64,000 bases of DNA from Mesobacillus jeotgali (GTDB lineage: Bacteria; Bacillota; Bacilli; Bacillales; Cytobacillaceae). A model generated the notes under the pieces. The model was not told the DNA's origin. It was given only the letters and a program-made list of their open reading frames with translations, and did not search any database. Every line of letters begins with the position of its first letter. Positions within the stretch are counted from its first letter, which is position 1. The position numbers were made by a program, and so were the translations under genes. Of this stretch, positions 55,839 to 64,000 are shown piece by piece. The stretch is from NCBI RefSeq assembly GCF_900166585.1, contig NZ_FVZC01000009.1, positions 992,001-1,056,000 of the forward strand, in the 5' to 3' direction.

Positions 55839-56598
55839 TAAGTCTAGCACTGATTCTCATTCAGAGGATGCCTTGCCAGAAATGGCATTGCCTTCTGCAA
55901 ATGCTTTAGACGATACACCACCAGTGGAAATAGGAGAAAGCTATCTGGAAGTGACTGGAGATTTCATTGTCTTGAAATCTCCTGTTCCTTTAAGAACGAT
56001 GTCTTCAGGAGTTGTAGGGGCCGGAACCGGCTGGTACAGCAAGTTCGTGAACCGGCATGTGAACAAGGATTATAATTGCAGTGACCATCGGGAAGAAATG
56101 ATCCACTATTTGAAGGAGCAGGGATTCAAGCCCGGGGCAACGGTCGGGATGATGACTGCCGTGATGACAGAGGATGTATGTTATAAGCAATATCAGGAAG
56201 CAGGTTTTTCAGTCTTTATCGTTGTTACTGCAGGTATTGGAAATGCGGTGGATGCCTCGAAAAGCAGCGAGTATTATTCCTATGACACATCACCCGGAAC
56301 CATAAACATATGGATATTCGTCAGCGGGGAACTGACTGAGGAAGCTTTCATCCAAAGTATCATGACCGCAACAGAAGTGAAGACAAAGGTGCTGCACGAA
56401 CTGGAGATCAGGGACCCCATGTCAGGGACGGTGGCAACAGGAACTTCTACGGACAGCATTCTAATTGCCTCCACGCAGCGTGGGGAAAAGCTTGAATACG
56501 CCGGCACGATTACTCCTCTTGGACGTATCATTGGCAAGGGAGTCTATGAATGTACAGTAGAAGCAATCAGGAACAGCCGGAAAAGGGTGAAGATATGA
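55804..56598 (+). CDS. cbiZ: adenosylcobinamide amidohydrolase CbiZ
   Basis: About 264 residues. The CbiZ domain starts near LEVTGDFIVLKSPVPLRTMSSGVVGAGTGWYSKFVNRHVNKDYNC and runs to ITPLGRIIGKGVYECTVEAI. The enzyme removes the nucleotide-loop side chain from incoming corrinoids, giving cobyric acid. The likely start is TTG 55804 inside btuF, with AGAAGGAG upstream; ATG 55825 and later ATGs have no ribosome site. The first 45 residues are low-complexity linker. In many Bacillus the domain is attached to BtuD. Confidence 0.85.
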   Translation: MQKLFTRMFLNNKSSTDSHSEDALPEMALPSANALDDTPPVEIGESYLEVTGDFIVLKSPVPLRTMSSGVVGAGTGWYSKFVNRHVNKDYNCSDHREEMIHYLKEQGFKPGATVGMMTAVMTEDVCYKQYQEAGFSVFIVVTAGIGNAVDASKSSEYYSYDTSPGTINIWIFVSGELTEEAFIQSIMTATEVKTKVLHELEIRDPMSGTVATGTSTDSILIASTQRGEKLEYAGTITPLGRIIGKGVYECTVEAIRNSRKRVKI

Positions 56599-57578
56599 TT
56601 CTGAATCATCTTATCGCCGTGACACTGGCTGTGGTCCTTGATTGGTTTGTTGGTGATCCGCCGGATTGGCCGCATCCTGTAAAATGGATGGGAACACTTA
56701 TTTATAAGTTAGATAGGACAATGAATAGAGGAAACGGCAGAAAAGCTAAAGGAACGGCAATGGTCGCTGTCGTCCTGCTGATCATAGGAAGCGCTGCCAT
56801 CCTGGTCACATCCTTTTTTTATTACCTGCATCCAGCGGTGGGAATCCTCATGGAAGCTGTTCTGATTTCAACCGCGATTGCTCAAAAAAGCCTCAAGGAG
56901 GCTGGACTTTCGGTTTACCATCCACTTGTCGATCAAGATATGGAAGAGGCCAGGCATAAGCTCTCCTGGATTGTTGGCCGAGATACAGACCAGCTTGAGG
57001 AACCAGAAATTGTCCGGGCAACTGTTGAGACGGTTGCTGAAAACACCAGCGATGGCATAACTGCTCCGCTTTTCTGGGCTGTGATTGGCGGAGCTCCGCT
57101 TGCACTTGTTTATCGGGCAATCAATACCTGTGATTCGATGGTCGGTTATAAAAATGAAAAGTATTTTGATTTTGGCTGGGCATCGGCAAAGCTTGATGAT
57201 TTGGCGAACTGGGTGCCAAGCAGGATCACTTCCCTTTGCATGGTCATGATGAACCGCCCGCTTTACAACACAAGAATTGCCGCCTGGAAAGTGGTCAGGC
57301 GTGATGCAAAAAAACACCCAAGCCCAAACAGCGGCTGGGGAGAGGCAGCGGTAGCAGCGATACTGGGTGTCCAGCTCGGAGGCATCAATTATTATAAAGG
57401 CGTCATTTCTGAACGTGCCACGATGGGTGAAGCCCTTGTCACTCTTGAGAAAAATCATATTCTAGCAGCAAACAAAATCGTTACAGCGACTGTCCCTCTG
57501 TTTTTAACAGTGCTGTGGCTTGGGGGGATTCTCTTTGAAATGGCCATCTCATGGTGCCAATCCACACTATTTATATGA
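56595..57578 (+). CDS. cbiB: adenosylcobinamide-phosphate synthase CbiB
   Basis: 327 residues from ATG 56595, overlapping the cbiZ stop (ATGA). Several membrane helices; LDWFVGDPPDWPHPVKWMGTLI near the start, RATVETVAENTSDGITAPLFWAVIGGAPLALVYRAINTCDSMVGYKNEKY and PSPNSGWGEAAVAAILGVQLGG are family hallmarks. The enzyme condenses adenosylcobyric acid with aminopropanol phosphate in the membrane. Confidence 0.95.
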   Translation: MILNHLIAVTLAVVLDWFVGDPPDWPHPVKWMGTLIYKLDRTMNRGNGRKAKGTAMVAVVLLIIGSAAILVTSFFYYLHPAVGILMEAVLISTAIAQKSLKEAGLSVYHPLVDQDMEEARHKLSWIVGRDTDQLEEPEIVRATVETVAENTSDGITAPLFWAVIGGAPLALVYRAINTCDSMVGYKNEKYFDFGWASAKLDDLANWVPSRITSLCMVMMNRPLYNTRIAAWKVVRRDAKKHPSPNSGWGEAAVAAILGVQLGGINYYKGVISERATMGEALVTLEKNHILAANKIVTATVPLFLTVLWLGGILFEMAISWCQSTLFI

Positions 57579-58611
57579 AGCGATGAATCTGCCAGTTCCA
57601 AAAGAAAAGCTGGATTTCAGTGCCAATATTAATCCACTGGGTCTCCCTCCTGTGTTAAAAGAGAATTGGTCTCGGCTCCTTGAGGGTGTCTCGGAATATC
57701 CGGATCCACACGGAACAATTTTAAAAAGAAAGATTGCCGAACAGGAAGGATTAGATGAAAATCAAGTCCTGCTTGGGAATGGAGGGGCGGAAATCATTTC
57801 ACTGATTGGCCGGATGCTTGCTGGAAAACAGGCGGTGATTGTCCAGCCTGCTTTTTCGGAATATGAAGAAGCTTGCAGGGTGAATGGCTGCAAGGTGCAG
57901 TATCACCAGCTGCCGCCGAACTGGGGCTGGGAGGATCGGGGTTTAAGTGACAAGCTCAAGGAAGCTGATGCTCTATTTCTATGCAATCCTAATAATCCAA
58001 CCGGTACCTACTATCCTAGACCCATTATTATTCATTTGCTGGAGGAGTGCAGAAGGCATCATTGCTTGCTGATCGTGGATGAGGCATTTTACGACTTCCT
58101 CGCAGAATACGAATCTATCACTCAATACATACATGAATTTAATAATTTGCTCATCATCAGATCGATGACAAAAATGTTTGCTATACCTGGCTTGAGGCTT
58201 GGCTATTTGCTCGCGAATCCTGAAGTCATCAAGAAAATCGCAGCCTTCCAGCCACACTGGAGCACGAATGCGATTGCCTTGAAGGCAGGTGAATGGTGCC
58301 TCGATAGTGAATCTTACATAAAAGAAACAATTACCTTAATCGAGCAGGAAAGAAGGCGTCTTTTCGGTTTTTATCAAAACAGGAACCTGTTAGTCTCTCC
58401 ATCCCGCATTAATTTTTACCTTCTAAAGGATCCAGTTTTTGAAGACCAGTATCCATTTCTGCAATTCCTGCTTAATAGAGGAATCATCCCCAGGCATACA
58501 TTGAACTTTCCTGGACTTGAAGGTGGATGGCTGAGATTTGCGATCAAGGGACCTGAAGATAATGACAAATTGATGGAGGCGGTGGATGAATGGCTGGAGA
58601 GTCGTCTTTAA
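57535..58611 (+). CDS. cobD: threonine-phosphate decarboxylase CobD
   Basis: 358 residues from TTG 57535 with GGGGGG at 57522-57527; it overlaps cbiB by 44 bases. Typical N-terminus LKWPSHGANPHYLY, DFSANINPLG, and the PLP site RSMTKMFAIPGLRLGYL. CobD makes aminopropanol O-2-phosphate from threonine phosphate for the CbiB step. Length and motifs fit the class I aminotransferase-fold decarboxylase. Confidence 0.93.
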   Translation: MKWPSHGANPHYLYEAMNLPVPKEKLDFSANINPLGLPPVLKENWSRLLEGVSEYPDPHGTILKRKIAEQEGLDENQVLLGNGGAEIISLIGRMLAGKQAVIVQPAFSEYEEACRVNGCKVQYHQLPPNWGWEDRGLSDKLKEADALFLCNPNNPTGTYYPRPIIIHLLEECRRHHCLLIVDEAFYDFLAEYESITQYIHEFNNLLIIRSMTKMFAIPGLRLGYLLANPEVIKKIAAFQPHWSTNAIALKAGEWCLDSESYIKETITLIEQERRRLFGFYQNRNLLVSPSRINFYLLKDPVFEDQYPFLQFLLNRGIIPRHTLNFPGLEGGWLRFAIKGPEDNDKLMEAVDEWLESRL

Positions 58612-59171
58612 TTTTTATCAGCGGCGGTGTTCGTAGCGGCAAAAGTCGTTTTGCGGAGATTCTTGCGGGTAAGTGGGAAGCTAAATATTCCGGGCAGCTG
58701 CATTATGTTGCTGCAGGGCAGCCTAGCGACCAGGAAATGAAAGAGAGAATTCTTCGTCATCAACAGGACCGGGAATTCAGCGGTCTGCATTGGAGAACCT
58801 GGGAAATACCGAGAAATCTTTCTTCGTTATCAATGGTTCTCACAAAAAACGACATCGTCCTGCTTGATTGCCTGACAACGTTACTGAATAATGAATTTTT
58901 TTATAAAGATGGGCAGTGGAAAAATGATAACTTCCCGAAAATGATCGCAATAAAAATCATCAATGAGCTGAAGCAAGTGGCTGAACAAGCTAGAGCGTTT
59001 ATCATTGTGAGCAACGAAGTCCTTGGAGAAGCGGTAACCGATGATCGGCTTGTATTTACCTATGCTAAGGTGCTGGGCCAGCTTCATCAAGCTATTGTGA
59101 AAGAAGCAGATTATGCTTATTTAGTGGAAGCTGGTGTGCCGATTATGATGAAGGGAGAGTGTTCTTCATGA
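58590..59171 (+). CDS. cobU: adenosylcobinamide kinase / guanylyltransferase CobU
   Basis: 193 residues. Walker A is G12-GVRSGKS, with the guanylyl-acceptor histidine in MKERILRHQQDRE, and TWEIPRNL, LLDCLTTLLNNE and IIVSNEVLGEAVTDDRLVFTYAKVLGQLHQAI as further family motifs. The enzyme phosphorylates adenosylcobinamide and attaches GMP. It overlaps cobD by 22 bases and cobQ by 4. Confidence 0.94.
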   Translation: MAGESSLIFISGGVRSGKSRFAEILAGKWEAKYSGQLHYVAAGQPSDQEMKERILRHQQDREFSGLHWRTWEIPRNLSSLSMVLTKNDIVLLDCLTTLLNNEFFYKDGQWKNDNFPKMIAIKIINELKQVAEQARAFIIVSNEVLGEAVTDDRLVFTYAKVLGQLHQAIVKEADYAYLVEAGVPIMMKGECSS

Positions 59172-60667
59172 AGGGAATCATGGTTCTAGGTACAGCATCT
59201 GATGTTGGAAAAAGCCTGATTGCCACTGCAATCTGCCGGGCCTATGCTAATGAGGGTGTTCGTGTGGCGCCTTTCAAGTCGCAAAATATGTCAAACAACT
59301 CGTATGTCACCTCTGATGGAAAAGAAATCGGCAGAGCCCAGGGTATACAGGCAGAGGCAGCAAGGACAGAGGCGACGGTGTGGATGAATCCCATTCTGCT
59401 TAAACCGAGGTCCGACCAGAACGCGGAAGTGGTCTTATTTGGGAAGGCAGTCAATACCTTATCGGGAAAAGCATACAGGGATATTTTTTACGAAAAGGGA
59501 CTTAAAGCAATCTCTTCCGCTTTTGAAAATCTTGAAGATGAATATGAAATGATTGTGATGGAGGGTGCGGGCAGCCCGGTTGAAATCAATTTAAAGGACC
59601 GTGAGCTTGTCAACATGAAGGTGGCAGAAATCGCCGATGTACCGGCTGTACTGGTCGCGGATATTGACAGAGGCGGGGTATTTGCCAGCATTATTGGCAC
59701 TTTGGAACTTATGACTCCCGAAGAGAAATTGCGGGTAAAAGGTTTGATTATCAATAAATTCCGCGGTGACCTATCCTTGTTCGAAGAAGGCATTAAATGG
59801 CTGGAATCTAGAACAGGGATTCCAGTCCTTGGCGTACTCCCGTTTCTCGAAAACCATATGATTGATGGAGAAGATTCCTTATCAATCCCGGCATCCACTT
59901 ACAAGGCCGGGCTGGATATTGCGGTGATCAAGCCTCCATACATTTCGAATTTCAGTGATGTAGAGCCTTTCTATCTTGAACATGATGTCTCGGTCCGCTG
60001 GGTCAGTTCACCTGGGGAGATCGGTGAACCTGATGCTATCATCCTGCCAGGCACAAAAAGCACCATCAAGGACCTTCAATATTTTAAAAAGGCCGGGATT
60101 GGAAGCTGGCTCCGTGATTATGCTGCAAACGGGGGATTTATAGCTGGGATTTGCGGGGGCTATCAAATGCTTGGCGATAAGCTGATTGATCCGATCGGGA
60201 GTGATACCGGCACTGCAGGCTCAGAGGAAGAAGGAATGGGGATCATTCCGGCTGTCACCACTTTTTCAAAGGATAAAATCACCGTTAGAATAGAAGGGAA
60301 GCTTCATCAAGACATTGGAACCACTCTTACTGTCAAGGGTTATGAGATTCATCTTGGGCAAACTGAAATCGGATGCCGTCAGCCATTTTTGTTGTTGAAT
60401 AATGGCAGGGAAGAAGGTTTTTATGGAAAGAATGGCCGCATTATTGGTACATATCTGCATCATATTTTTCACAATGATGAATGGAGAAATCTCTGGCTGA
60501 ATTCCATTAGACAGGCCAAGGGGCTGCCAGTACAAAAACCGGTTTATATAGGCAGGCTCAAGGACCAGAAGTATGATGAACTGGCGGACCATCTGAAAGA
60601 ACATCTCGACTGGGACAGGCTGAAGGGAATTTCTTATAATTGGAGAAAAAGCCATGAGTTGGTTTAA
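59168..60667 (+). CDS. cobQ: cobyric acid synthase CobQ
   Basis: 499 residues from ATG 59168 (ATGA overlap with cobU). N-terminal dethiobiotin-synthetase-like domain with GTASDVGKS and RVAPFKSQNMSNNSYVT; C-terminal glutaminase domain with catalytic Cys in FIAGICGGYQMLG and His in GTYLHHIFHNDEW. The enzyme amidates four corrin side chains. CobQ action is useful after CbiZ or on a,c-diamide precursors. Confidence 0.95.
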   Translation: MKGIMVLGTASDVGKSLIATAICRAYANEGVRVAPFKSQNMSNNSYVTSDGKEIGRAQGIQAEAARTEATVWMNPILLKPRSDQNAEVVLFGKAVNTLSGKAYRDIFYEKGLKAISSAFENLEDEYEMIVMEGAGSPVEINLKDRELVNMKVAEIADVPAVLVADIDRGGVFASIIGTLELMTPEEKLRVKGLIINKFRGDLSLFEEGIKWLESRTGIPVLGVLPFLENHMIDGEDSLSIPASTYKAGLDIAVIKPPYISNFSDVEPFYLEHDVSVRWVSSPGEIGEPDAIILPGTKSTIKDLQYFKKAGIGSWLRDYAANGGFIAGICGGYQMLGDKLIDPIGSDTGTAGSEEEGMGIIPAVTTFSKDKITVRIEGKLHQDIGTTLTVKGYEIHLGQTEIGCRQPFLLLNNGREEGFYGKNGRIIGTYLHHIFHNDEWRNLWLNSIRQAKGLPVQKPVYIGRLKDQKYDELADHLKEHLDWDRLKGISYNWRKSHELV

Positions 60668-61439
60668 GGGATTTCTGATCAATCTCCAGTTCTTCTCGAC
60701 TATACCGATTCCTTTTAGCTTGCCAATGGACAAAAAGCATCTGGAAAGAGCGATTCAAACATTCCCTTTACTGGGGATCGTGCAAGGTGCAATTTACGCA
60801 GGTCTTCTATATAGCATTATGGAGTGGACACCATTTTCTACTCTTGCAGCTGCATTTGTGCTGTGGCTTGCAAGTATTCTTATAACCGGTGGGATCCATC
60901 TTGATGGCTGGATCGATTCTAGTGATGCTTTTTTCTCCTACCGGGATCAGGAAAAGCGATTAGAAATCATGAAGGATCCAAGGACCGGGGCGTTTGGTGT
61001 CTTGTCCGTTATTACACTGTTGGGTTCAAAGTTTTTCTTTCTATACGAAATTGTAGGCATGATGGATAGTGCTACCTACTTGCTAGCACTTGCTATTCCT
61101 TTTCTTAGCAGAACAGTCATGGGAGTCCTGCTCGTTACAGTCAGGCCAGCAAAAAATGAAGGGCTAGGGGCATTGTTTAAAAATGCTTCATCAAAGAGAA
61201 CGTTATGGATTTACCCGGTTTATCTTCTTGGTTTTGCAGGGATTCTGCTTTTTAATGGTGTATATATAAGCCTGGCCAGCTATCTCATTGCTGTCATTCT
61301 CGTTACCTTATTCCTTAAGCAGAAGATAGTGGAATGGTTTGGAGGGTTGACCGGGGATACGCTAGGCGCAAGTGTCGAACTAACGGAGGTATTACTGTGG
61401 ATGACATTGTGGCTATTGCATTATTTCGCCATGGGATGA
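60654..61439 (+). CDS. cobS: adenosylcobinamide-GDP ribazoletransferase CobS
   Basis: 261 residues with six or seven membrane helices. Starts MSWFKGFLINLQFFSTIPIPFS; GGIHLDGWIDSSDAFFSYRDQEKRLEIMKDPRTGAFGVL is the CobS active-site signature with metal-binding aspartates. It joins alpha-ribazole(-phosphate) to adenosylcobinamide-GDP. It overlaps cobQ by 14 bases. Confidence 0.95.
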   Translation: MSWFKGFLINLQFFSTIPIPFSLPMDKKHLERAIQTFPLLGIVQGAIYAGLLYSIMEWTPFSTLAAAFVLWLASILITGGIHLDGWIDSSDAFFSYRDQEKRLEIMKDPRTGAFGVLSVITLLGSKFFFLYEIVGMMDSATYLLALAIPFLSRTVMGVLLVTVRPAKNEGLGALFKNASSKRTLWIYPVYLLGFAGILLFNGVYISLASYLIAVILVTLFLKQKIVEWFGGLTGDTLGASVELTEVLLWMTLWLLHYFAMG

Positions 61440-62026
61440 CGATGGAAAATAAACGTCAGGCATACCTGGGATGGACGGATTCACCTTTGGTGCCTGGACA
61501 GGTTTTTCCTGAGATTCTTGAGGATTTCGATAGGATTTATACAAGCGATCTTGGAAGGTGCAGGGAAACTGCGAAAGTCCTTTTTCCTAACAAAACTGCA
61601 GAGGTGGTACCTGAACTTAGGGAAATGAGTTTTGGAGAATGGGAAGGGAAAACATACGAACAGCTGAAGAACGATGTCATCTATCAAAAGTGGCTGGATG
61701 AACCTTTCAGAATTTCTCCACCAAATGGGGAATCCTTTTTTGCCTTTACTCAGCGCGTAAATAAAGGTTGGGGCGAAATTACCGGGAAAATGATTGAACA
61801 TCGAGTAAAAACATCTGCATTAGTCACACATGGTGGAGTGATTCGTTATTTATTGACTGCATATTCTCCTGAAAAGAGAGATTTTTGGGAATGGAGCATT
61901 CCGTATGGCCGCGGCTATCAATTAACCTGGAGCAGAGAGGGTTTAAGGAGGGGTGAACGATGCATTTCGTTACGGGAGGTGCCTTTAATGGAAAATCAAA
62001 ATGGGTCAGGGAGCAATATCAGCTAG
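61397..62026 (+). CDS. cobC: alpha-ribazole phosphatase CobC (histidine phosphatase)
   Basis: 209 residues from GTG 61397, preceded by GGAGGT at 61385-61390; it overlaps cobS by 43 bases. LFRHGMTMENK is the RHG phosphohistidine motif, with IYTSDLGRCRETA, REMSFGEWEGKTYEQL and VTHGGVIRYLL as second catalytic segment. In the operon it should dephosphorylate alpha-ribazole phosphate or adenosylcobalamin phosphate. Confidence 0.88.
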   Translation: MDDIVAIALFRHGMTMENKRQAYLGWTDSPLVPGQVFPEILEDFDRIYTSDLGRCRETAKVLFPNKTAEVVPELREMSFGEWEGKTYEQLKNDVIYQKWLDEPFRISPPNGESFFAFTQRVNKGWGEITGKMIEHRVKTSALVTHGGVIRYLLTAYSPEKRDFWEWSIPYGRGYQLTWSREGLRRGERCISLREVPLMENQNGSGSNIS

Positions 62027-62388
62027 ATGGTCAAGAGTTTACGTGGACCTCAGCTTACAAAGGGGACGAAATCCCTGTACTGAATGGTAAGCAAATCATC
62101 GTTTTGGAAGGCATTGAAGTGTGGATTCGACAAGAGACTCGAAGTATTGCTGCTGATGAAAGCCGGGAAACATGGCAGTCGATCATTCGGCAGTGGCTGC
62201 AATGGGAAAGTAAGGACCAGCAGCGGAAACTGGTGCTAATAGGGAGTGACATTTCTAAAGGCATTGTTCCCATTGCTACCGAAGATCGATCATGGCGTGA
62301 TACGACAGGATGGGTTTATCAAGACCTTGTATCAGCTGCTGAACGGGTTGACGTGATTTGGTATGGAATCAGTCAAAAACTAAAATAA
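61960..62388 (+). CDS. CobU-like small P-loop protein
   Basis: 142 residues, overlapping cobC by 67 bases with GGAGGGGTGA upstream of the ATG. The P-loop GGAFNGKSKWV starts as in CobU, and RSWRDTTGWVYQDLVSAAERVDVIWYGISQKLK resembles the CobU C-terminus, but the guanylyl-acceptor histidine helix and middle motifs are missing. It may be an active kinase-only or regulatory version, since full-length cobU is in the same operon. Confidence 0.65.
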   Translation: MHFVTGGAFNGKSKWVREQYQLDGQEFTWTSAYKGDEIPVLNGKQIIVLEGIEVWIRQETRSIAADESRETWQSIIRQWLQWESKDQQRKLVLIGSDISKGIVPIATEDRSWRDTTGWVYQDLVSAAERVDVIWYGISQKLK

Positions 62389-62400
62389 AGGGGAATGGAC

Positions 62401-62997
62401 ATGAGATTATATACAAGAACAGGCGATAAAGGAAAAACAAGCATTATCGGAGGCCGTGTTGAAAAAGATGATATTCGTGTAGAAGCATACGGAACCGTAG
62501 ATGAAGTGAACTGCTTTGTAGGCCAGGCTGTTACCCAGCTGGATCCTGCAATTTTTTCAGATGTCCTTGAAGATCTGGAAAAAATCCAGCATGAGCTATT
62601 TGACTGCGGCGGTGACTTAGCAAATGTAACGAAGAACCGGGAGCTAAAACTGACAAAGGAATCCGTTGAATACCTTGAAAAGAAAATTGACGAACTGATT
62701 GTGGAAGCTCCGAAGCTTGAGAGATTCATATTACCGGGAGGAGCTCCTGCTGCCGCTTCGATTCATCTTGCCCGGACCGTCACAAGAAGGGCTGAAAGGC
62801 TAGTAGTTTCATTGTTGAAGTCTGACCCGGAAGTTTCGGAAACCGCTCTGCAATTTTTAAATAGATTGTCTGATTACTTCTTTGCTCTTGCCAGGGTGAT
62901 TAACTTCAGACTCAATCTGCAGGATGTTGAATACGTACGAAGTGCCAAGGTATTCAGGGAGGGAAAGCGCAAGGAGGAAAAGCAGGGTGAAGAATAG
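62401..62997 (+). CDS. pduO: PduO-type cob(I)alamin adenosyltransferase
   Basis: 198 residues from ATG 62401, which suits AAAGGGG better than the ATG at 62395. Starts MRLYTRTGDKGKTSIIGG with the ATP-binding loop, and has RVEAYGTVDEVNCFVG and IHLARTVTRRAERLVVSL, then FLNRLSDYFFALAR, all PduO hallmarks. It adenosylates corrinoids before the CobU/CobS steps. The family is also called YvqK in Bacillus. Confidence 0.93.
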   Translation: MRLYTRTGDKGKTSIIGGRVEKDDIRVEAYGTVDEVNCFVGQAVTQLDPAIFSDVLEDLEKIQHELFDCGGDLANVTKNRELKLTKESVEYLEKKIDELIVEAPKLERFILPGGAPAAASIHLARTVTRRAERLVVSLLKSDPEVSETALQFLNRLSDYFFALARVINFRLNLQDVEYVRSAKVFREGKRKEEKQGEE

Positions 62998-63478
62998 AAA
63001 GTTATCCTGGTTGGCTATGTTCATCGCCCTTTCGGCGGCGGGCGCTTTCATTAAGATCCCGGCAGTGATTGGGAGTGTGGCATTAGATTCCTTGCCTGCC
63101 CTGATGGCAGCCGGACTTTTAGGAGGACCAGCAGGAGCAGCAGTTGGGGGAATCGGTCACCTGCTATCTGCAATTATTGCTGGAATGCCGCTCGGACCTT
63201 TTCATTTCCTGGTTGGCGGTGAAATGGTTCTTCTTGTTTATGTTTACGGCTTGTTATATAGAAATGGCAAACCCTGGTCTGCCGCCGCTTTATTTATCCT
63301 GGGCAACAGCTTTGCCGCCCCGCTGCCGTTTATCATGTTAATGGGTAAGTCCTTTTACTTAGCTATTGTGCCATCATTGTTTATCGGTTCGATTTTAAAT
63401 ACTGTCCTTGCTTATGTCGTTTTGCCGAAGGTCGCTAGAGTGCTTGGACACCTCCTTCCATTTTCTAGACAAGCATAA
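62987..63478 (+). CDS. cblT: ECF transporter S component, alpha-ribazole transporter CblT
   Basis: 163 residues from GTG 62987, with AAGGAGG at 62971-62977; it overlaps pduO by 11 bases. Five or six membrane helices, with ALSAAGAFIKIPAVIGSVALDSLPALMAAGLLGGPAGAAVGGIGHLLSAIIAGMPLGPFHF typical of ECF S components. Its place beside cblS and cob genes supports the CblT identity for alpha-ribazole uptake. The energy-coupling subunits are elsewhere. Confidence 0.8.
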   Translation: MKNRKLSWLAMFIALSAAGAFIKIPAVIGSVALDSLPALMAAGLLGGPAGAAVGGIGHLLSAIIAGMPLGPFHFLVGGEMVLLVYVYGLLYRNGKPWSAAALFILGNSFAAPLPFIMLMGKSFYLAIVPSLFIGSILNTVLAYVVLPKVARVLGHLLPFSRQA

Positions 63479-63508
63479 ACGGATTTATAGCATAGAGGGA
63501 GAAAGCAA

Positions 63509-64000
63509 ATGAGAGATATATTAGTGATTCCTTTCAATGAAGAAGAAAACCTGGTGATAGCCAGTGATAACAGCGGCTGTATTGGGATGAAGGAGGGTGA
63601 CGCGGTTCATGTTTCTTATAAAACCGTCGCCTACTATTCATTCAGAGTGGCCGTCATGGAATGCATAAGTGCGGGTGCCGAACCTTTTGCGGCTATTGTT
63701 CAGAACTTCTGCGGTGAGAGAGCCTGGGATGAACTTTTACAAGGCATTGAACAGGGAGTTCGTGAGCTTGGAAAGGTAGACATCAGGATTAACGGGAGCA
63801 CGGAAAGCAATTTTTCATTGAATCAATCTGCTGTTGGGATGTCGGTTTTGGGAAAAAGAAAATCAACCGAAAATACCGATAAGCTGACATATAACGCTCA
63901 GACCTGCCTAACTGTGATTGGCTCTCCGCTGGTCGGGCAGGAGGTAGTGGAAAGGGAAGAACAGGTTGTTCCTTTGTCTGTTTTTGCGCAGGTTTGCAAT
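63509..64000 (+). CDS. cblS: alpha-ribazole kinase CblS, partial at window end
   Basis: The reading frame opens at ATG 63509 with GAGGGAG at 63495-63501 and runs past the last base, giving 164 residues. MRDILVIPFNEEENLVIASDNSGCIGMKEGD and SYKTVAYYSFRVAVMECISAGAEPFAAIVQNFCGE show the AIR-synthase-like fold used by CblS. With CblT it forms the alpha-ribazole salvage route that bypasses CobT. The C-terminal half lies beyond the window. Confidence 0.8.
   Translation, partial: MRDILVIPFNEEENLVIASDNSGCIGMKEGDAVHVSYKTVAYYSFRVAVMECISAGAEPFAAIVQNFCGERAWDELLQGIEQGVRELGKVDIRINGSTESNFSLNQSAVGMSVLGKRKSTENTDKLTYNAQTCLTVIGSPLVGQEVVEREEQVVPLSVFAQVCN

Noticed and set aside
56868..57458. 196-residue ORF antisense to cbiB
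   Set aside because: The plus strand encodes all CbiB motifs; the antisense frame is a shadow of codon bias.
60266..60733. 155-residue ORF antisense to cobQ/cobS
   Set aside because: Overlaps well-defined cobQ and cobS coding sequence; no independent signals.
1..64000. CRISPR arrays, tRNA or rRNA genes
   Set aside because: No regularly spaced repeats, no cloverleaf-like or rRNA-like sequence noticed on either strand.

Overview
The window looks like the chromosome of a low-GC, Gram-positive, endospore-forming Bacillaceae (Bacillus / Mesobacillus / Neobacillus type); the species cannot be fixed from sequence alone. Reasons are strong AGGAGG-type ribosome binding sites, many TTG and GTG starts, a sporulenol-type squalene cyclase (sqhC), YunG, Amj, LtaS, PrsA and PaiB homologues, and Rho-independent terminators after most genes. 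No tRNA, rRNA or CRISPR array was seen.

Layout. 1-12,900 is an AT-rich, gene-poor accessory stretch. It holds small hypothetical genes, an IS110-family element sitting inside a terminator-like dispersed repeat, a MocR regulator divergent from an EamA exporter, YunG, VOC and DinB proteins, a DUF421 protein, the lipid II flippase Amj, a WYL regulator and a DJ-1/PfpI protein, with several decayed gene remnants between them. 12,922-17,552 (minus strand) is a compact four-gene unit: MMPL transporter, OmpR-type regulator, HssS-like kinase and a small membrane protein. 17,810-31,463 is mixed housekeeping and accessory content: a DUF4275-like membrane protein, DinB, P-loop kinase, hemolysin III/TrhA, a secreted M6 metalloprotease, PrsA, PadR, GNAT, SDR and LtaS.

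32,067-43,984 is a defence island. Its left edge is a scar where an MFS efflux gene and a type III restriction (Res) gene have both lost their 5' halves; the Res remnant is also frameshifted. Next come an adenine methylase (D12 class), a HerA-type ATPase and a NurA-type nuclease in one tight unit. After a terminator come an McrB-like AAA+ protein and a DUF2357/McrC-like nuclease that overlap. This five-gene set is the best candidate for an unusual defence system in the window.

44,045-54,181 carries a MazG-like pyrophosphohydrolase, an SDR, a TTG-start diguanylate cyclase with a structured leader, PaiB, an HXXEE protein, SqhC divergent from a DUF2515 protein, and a cysteine-containing two-domain protein that may belong to the spore surface. 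54,500-64,000 is a cobalamin salvage and late-assembly operon. A cobalamin riboswitch with a terminator precedes btuF, cbiZ, cbiB, cobD, cobU, cobQ, cobS, cobC, a reduced second cobU-like gene, a PduO-type adenosyltransferase, cblT and cblS (cut by the window end). The genes mostly overlap and together take up cobinamide-type corrinoids, remove the side chain, attach aminopropanol phosphate, activate it with GTP and join alpha-ribazole. The permease and ATPase genes normally found beside btuF are missing here.
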